Assembly: GCA_003152095.1 (NCBI GenBank)
Contig: PLZI01000016.1
Span: 18,334-72,504, forward strand
DNA from: Acidobacteriota bacterium
GTDB taxonomy: Bacteria > Acidobacteriota > Thermoanaerobaculia > UBA5066
DNA length: 54,171 bases
Reading direction: 5' to 3'
Part shown: positions 51,395 through 54,171 of the stretch, in pieces
Layout: each line of letters starts with the position of its first letter
Numbering within the stretch: the first letter of the stretch is position 1
The notes under the pieces: generated by a model
What the model was told of the DNA's origin: nothing
The model's input: the letters and a program-made list of their open reading frames with translations, nothing else
Database searches by the model: none
Program-made: the position numbers and the translations under genes

Positions 51395-52968
51395 AGGGCG
51401 ATCACCTGGAGCCCCGGCTCGTTCCAGACGAGCTCCCGCCGGAGCGCGCCCACGACCGCCTCGCGGCCGAAACGCAGGACGTATGGCAACACGGAGTACA
51501 CGCGCTCGGCCAGCATACCGCCGGGAAAGATCTCCTCCGCGAGCCGGTTCACCTGTTGCGCCACGTGTTCGTCCGCGCGTCCCGCCGCGCCGGCCGTCTT
51601 CTCGACGAGCTTCTCAAACGCAAAGGCGGTCTTGTCGCGCGTCGTCTCTACTGCCTTCTCGAGGGCGGGATCCACTGCGAGAAGCGCCGGCTTCAGACCC
51701 TCGAGATCCCGGATCGCACCCTCCCGGACGGCCGTGAGGCGATTCAGGAGCGCCTGCACCTTGCCCGTCCCCTTCTTCCTCAGCATCGCCTCCGGCCCCT
51801 CGAGGACATCCGTGACGGAAAAGCCGAGTTTGCCGAGCAGGCGCGCCGTGGCGGGAGGAATGAGCGCCACCATGGGGCGCGGAACCATCACGGGCGGGAC
51901 GATTCCGGCCCAGGCGAAGAGCGGCCAGCTCTGGGCCCAGTAGGCAATCTCGGCCGGGCCGAGGATCGTCGCGGCGACCGGCAGAAGCGTGGAAGCCGCG
52001 AGCGGTCGTGTGAGCGCAGAGAAGGACGGCAGCCAGGCGCCGCTCGCGAAGCGCTCGACGACCTCCTCGGCCTCGAAACTCCCGTCGCGCCCCTTGAGCG
52101 CGAGGTGCGATCCCCTCTCGACGAGGAGAAGGCGTTCTCCGCCGACGCGCGCGAAGAGCGGCAGGGCGGCGGGGTCGGACGTGACCTGCAGCGGGTGATT
52201 CGCAGCCTCGAGCGCGGCGCCGCGCTCGGCAAGGATGCGCTTCACGTCCGCCCGCTCGCGCACGATGCGAGATGCGAGCGGCACGAGCGCCGGTTTGTCG
52301 GCAGAGTTCGCCGCGTCCACGACGGGCATCACGTCGCCCGGGTCGTCCGAGAGTAGCCAGGCGAGCGTCGCGGAGAACGCCTCGAAGAATGTCTTTCCCC
52401 GATGCGCTGCCGCAAGCGCCTCTGCCTCCTCATCCCTCGGCTGAGCGAGACCGGCCGCTGCCGCTCGGACGAGCGCTTCGACGTCGACGCCGACGGGGAG
52501 TTCGCCAACGGGCGACCGGTTTTCGGCGAGCGCGTCCGGGTTGGGGCCGAAATCCTTCGGCCCATCCGGCCCCGGGAGGACGAGCCGCGTGACTTCCACG
52601 AGGTCATGGTCTTCCGACGCGCACCAGAAGGCGGCGCGTGCGGCCGTCCCGTGGGCCTCGAGATCCGCGGCGAGCTTTTCGGCCGCGAGGGCCTTGACGA
52701 GCGTCAGAAGAGGGCCGCCGAAGAGACCCACCTGCTGTCCGCTGAGAATGGCCGCTCGTTCGCCGCGGGCGAGCATCGCGAGCTCGGGATCCGTTTCGAG
52801 AGCCATGGTCCGCGGCCGGAACGCGGCCCGCACGTCGCGCACGCGCGCCGCGATGTTCGTGAATTCCGGCCGATCCGGAAGGAATGCGGACACGTCGGGC
52901 GTGCCCGTGGCGAGGCCGCGCGCGAGCGCCGGAATTCCCGGAACGCGAGCGAGCGGTGCGGTCGTCAT
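51391..52968 (-). CDS. bshC: Bacillithiol synthesis cysteine ligase
   Basis: 525 aa from ATG 52966-52968, preferred over a GTG 27 bases upstream because GGGGAA lies before it. Family marks: AILSGQQVGLFGGPLLTLVKA, AFWCASEDHDLVEV and the C-terminal coiled-coil-like region RAVREGAIRDLEGLKPALL (here TAVREGAIRDLEG). BshC is the presumed ligase adding cysteine to GlcN-malate. The three-gene operon therefore supplies a complete route to bacillithiol. A TATCAT hexamer on the minus strand (52996-53001) could be its -10 box. Confidence 0.95.
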   Translation of the reverse strand: MTTAPLARVPGIPALARGLATGTPDVSAFLPDRPEFTNIAARVRDVRAAFRPRTMALETDPELAMLARGERAAILSGQQVGLFGGPLLTLVKALAAEKLAADLEAHGTAARAAFWCASEDHDLVEVTRLVLPGPDGPKDFGPNPDALAENRSPVGELPVGVDVEALVRAAAAGLAQPRDEEAEALAAAHRGKTFFEAFSATLAWLLSDDPGDVMPVVDAANSADKPALVPLASRIVRERADVKRILAERGAALEAANHPLQVTSDPAALPLFARVGGERLLLVERGSHLALKGRDGSFEAEEVVERFASGAWLPSFSALTRPLAASTLLPVAATILGPAEIAYWAQSWPLFAWAGIVPPVMVPRPMVALIPPATARLLGKLGFSVTDVLEGPEAMLRKKGTGKVQALLNRLTAVREGAIRDLEGLKPALLAVDPALEKAVETTRDKTAFAFEKLVEKTAGAAGRADEHVAQQVNRLAEEIFPGGMLAERVYSVLPYVLRFGREAVVGALRRELVWNEPGLQVIAL

Positions 52969-53007
52969 CGCGGCTTCCCCGTTACCATCGGGCACGATGA
53001 TAGGAGG

Positions 53008-53037
53008 AAAAAAGAGGGCTCCGCTTTGCGGAGCCCT
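53008..53037 (-). terminator. Rho-independent terminator of the atp genes
   Basis: On the minus strand a 10-base-pair perfect stem (53037-53028 with 53024-53015, three-base loop) is followed by CTTTTTT (53014-53008). This is a textbook intrinsic terminator 134 bases after the atpC stop and just before the bshC promoter region. It marks the end of the atp transcription unit. The 53038-53170 part of the gap holds no gene that can be supported. Confidence 0.9.
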
Positions 53038-53170
53038 GGTAGGAGGCAGGAGGTGTTCGTGTCGCCTGGCGCGCCCTTTCGGCGCCCACCGGGTTCGCCT
53101 TTCCCTATCGCAAGCCCCGTGCCGGGGTGGCCGGCCCCGCGCGGGGACGTCATGTCACGATTCTCTCGGG

Positions 53171-53578
53171 TCAGGCCGGCCGAAGAAGAGCGAGCCGTGC
53201 CTCGGCGAATCGGGCGTCCGCGTTTGCGGACTCCAGCTCCTCGTCGCCGGCCACACGGGCGCGCCGGTTCTCCGCGTCTCCCCTCTCGGCCGAGACTTTC
53301 GCCTCGTCGATCGCGTCCGGCGTCGCCGCCTGATCGGCCAGCACGCGCACGGCGTCACCCGAGATCTCCACGAAGCCGCCGCGCACGGCGAGCGCCGCGC
53401 GACGGGATCCGTCGCGATAACCCACAACGCCGATTCCGAGGAGCGCAACCAGGGGCGTATGGCCCGGCAGGATGCCGATCTCGCCCTCCAGGCATGGCAC
53501 GGCGACTTCGTCGCAGGCCACGCTCTGGAGCACCGCGCGCTCCGGCGTGACGACCGTCAGCGTGAGCCGTCCGTCCAA
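53171..53578 (-). CDS. atpC: ATP synthase F1 epsilon subunit
   Basis: 135 aa from a TTG at 53576-53578, two bases after the atpD stop and preceded by GGGAG. N-terminal beta-sandwich signature: LTLTVVTPERAVLQSVACDEVAVPCLEGEIGILPGHTPLVALLGIGVV, then AVRGGFVEISGDAVRVLADQA. The C-terminal ~45 residues form the two-helix domain, rich in Ala, Glu and Arg. The subunit links F1 to the rotor and can inhibit hydrolysis. Last gene of the atp transcription unit, followed by a strong terminator. Confidence 0.95.
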   Translation of the reverse strand: MDGRLTLTVVTPERAVLQSVACDEVAVPCLEGEIGILPGHTPLVALLGIGVVGYRDGSRRAALAVRGGFVEISGDAVRVLADQAATPDAIDEAKVSAERGDAENRRARVAGDEELESANADARFAEARLALLRPA

Positions 53579-53580
53579 CG

Positions 53581-54171
<591 letters not shown>

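Overview
The window is very GC-rich and gene-dense. It has no insertion sequence, phage gene, CRISPR array or rRNA, and no stretch over 300 bases lacks a gene. Gene content suggests a free-living, heterotrophic, diderm-type bacterium of the Acidobacteriota (possibly a Thermoanaerobaculia-like lineage): a complete bacillithiol operon, a cytochrome b fused to two haem c domains, a GmhB-like heptose phosphatase, and many GT-C membrane glycosyltransferases. The taxon is inferred from gene content only. GTG and TTG starts and 1-8 base gene overlaps are common, so many genes are probably translationally coupled.

Layout. 1-4.4 kb: the end of a short-chain dehydrogenase/reductase, a two-gene quinol oxidation module (Rieske, then cytochrome b fused to a dihaem cytochrome c), a HAD phosphatase and a lipoprotein. 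4.6-17.6 kb: two divergent operons for cell-surface glycoconjugates, SGNH hydrolase plus GT39-PA14 on the minus strand and methyltransferase plus GT39-PA14 on the plus strand. These are followed by a 1605-residue GT39-like/DUF2298/NHL fusion. 17.6-21.6 kb: YheT-type hydrolase, DNA polymerase IV, an ArsC-family selenoprotein read through an in-frame TGA, and an FAD-dependent amine-oxidase-type enzyme. 21.6-26.4 kb: a tightly overlapping DUF2298 - Agl23 (TIGR03663) - GT2 operon. 26.4-33.8 kb: desaturase, fused 2-oxoacid dehydrogenase E1, alpha/beta hydrolase, and a minus-strand pair of GT39-like protein and phosphodiesterase-like membrane protein. 33.9-36.3 kb: pyrK-pyrD-pyrF. 36.4-39.4 kb: ArsA-type ATPase, PAP2 and S4 proteins. 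39.5-44.6 kb: mtnA-tsaD-lepA-lepB-DUF4845-like. 44.7-47.2 kb: pgk-tpiA-secG-tRNA-Leu(GAG). 47.2-49.6 kb: DUF4097-like protein, RDD protein, adenosine deaminase family. 49.5-53.0 kb: bshC-bshB1-bshA. 53.2 kb to the end: atpC and the 3' part of atpD, with a strong terminator.

Two observations stand out. First, the ArsC-family gene has TGA at the first redox-active position (U-T-S-C) with a SECIS-like hairpin at the right distance, so it is very probably a selenoprotein. Second, DUF2298 and Agl23 proteins, a polyprenyl-phosphate-type GT2, three other GT-C proteins, PA14 and NHL carbohydrate/protein-binding modules and an FAD enzyme sit together. This looks like a poorly characterised lipid-linked sugar assembly and surface glycosylation system, whose centrepiece is the single-chain GT39-DUF2298-NHL protein.
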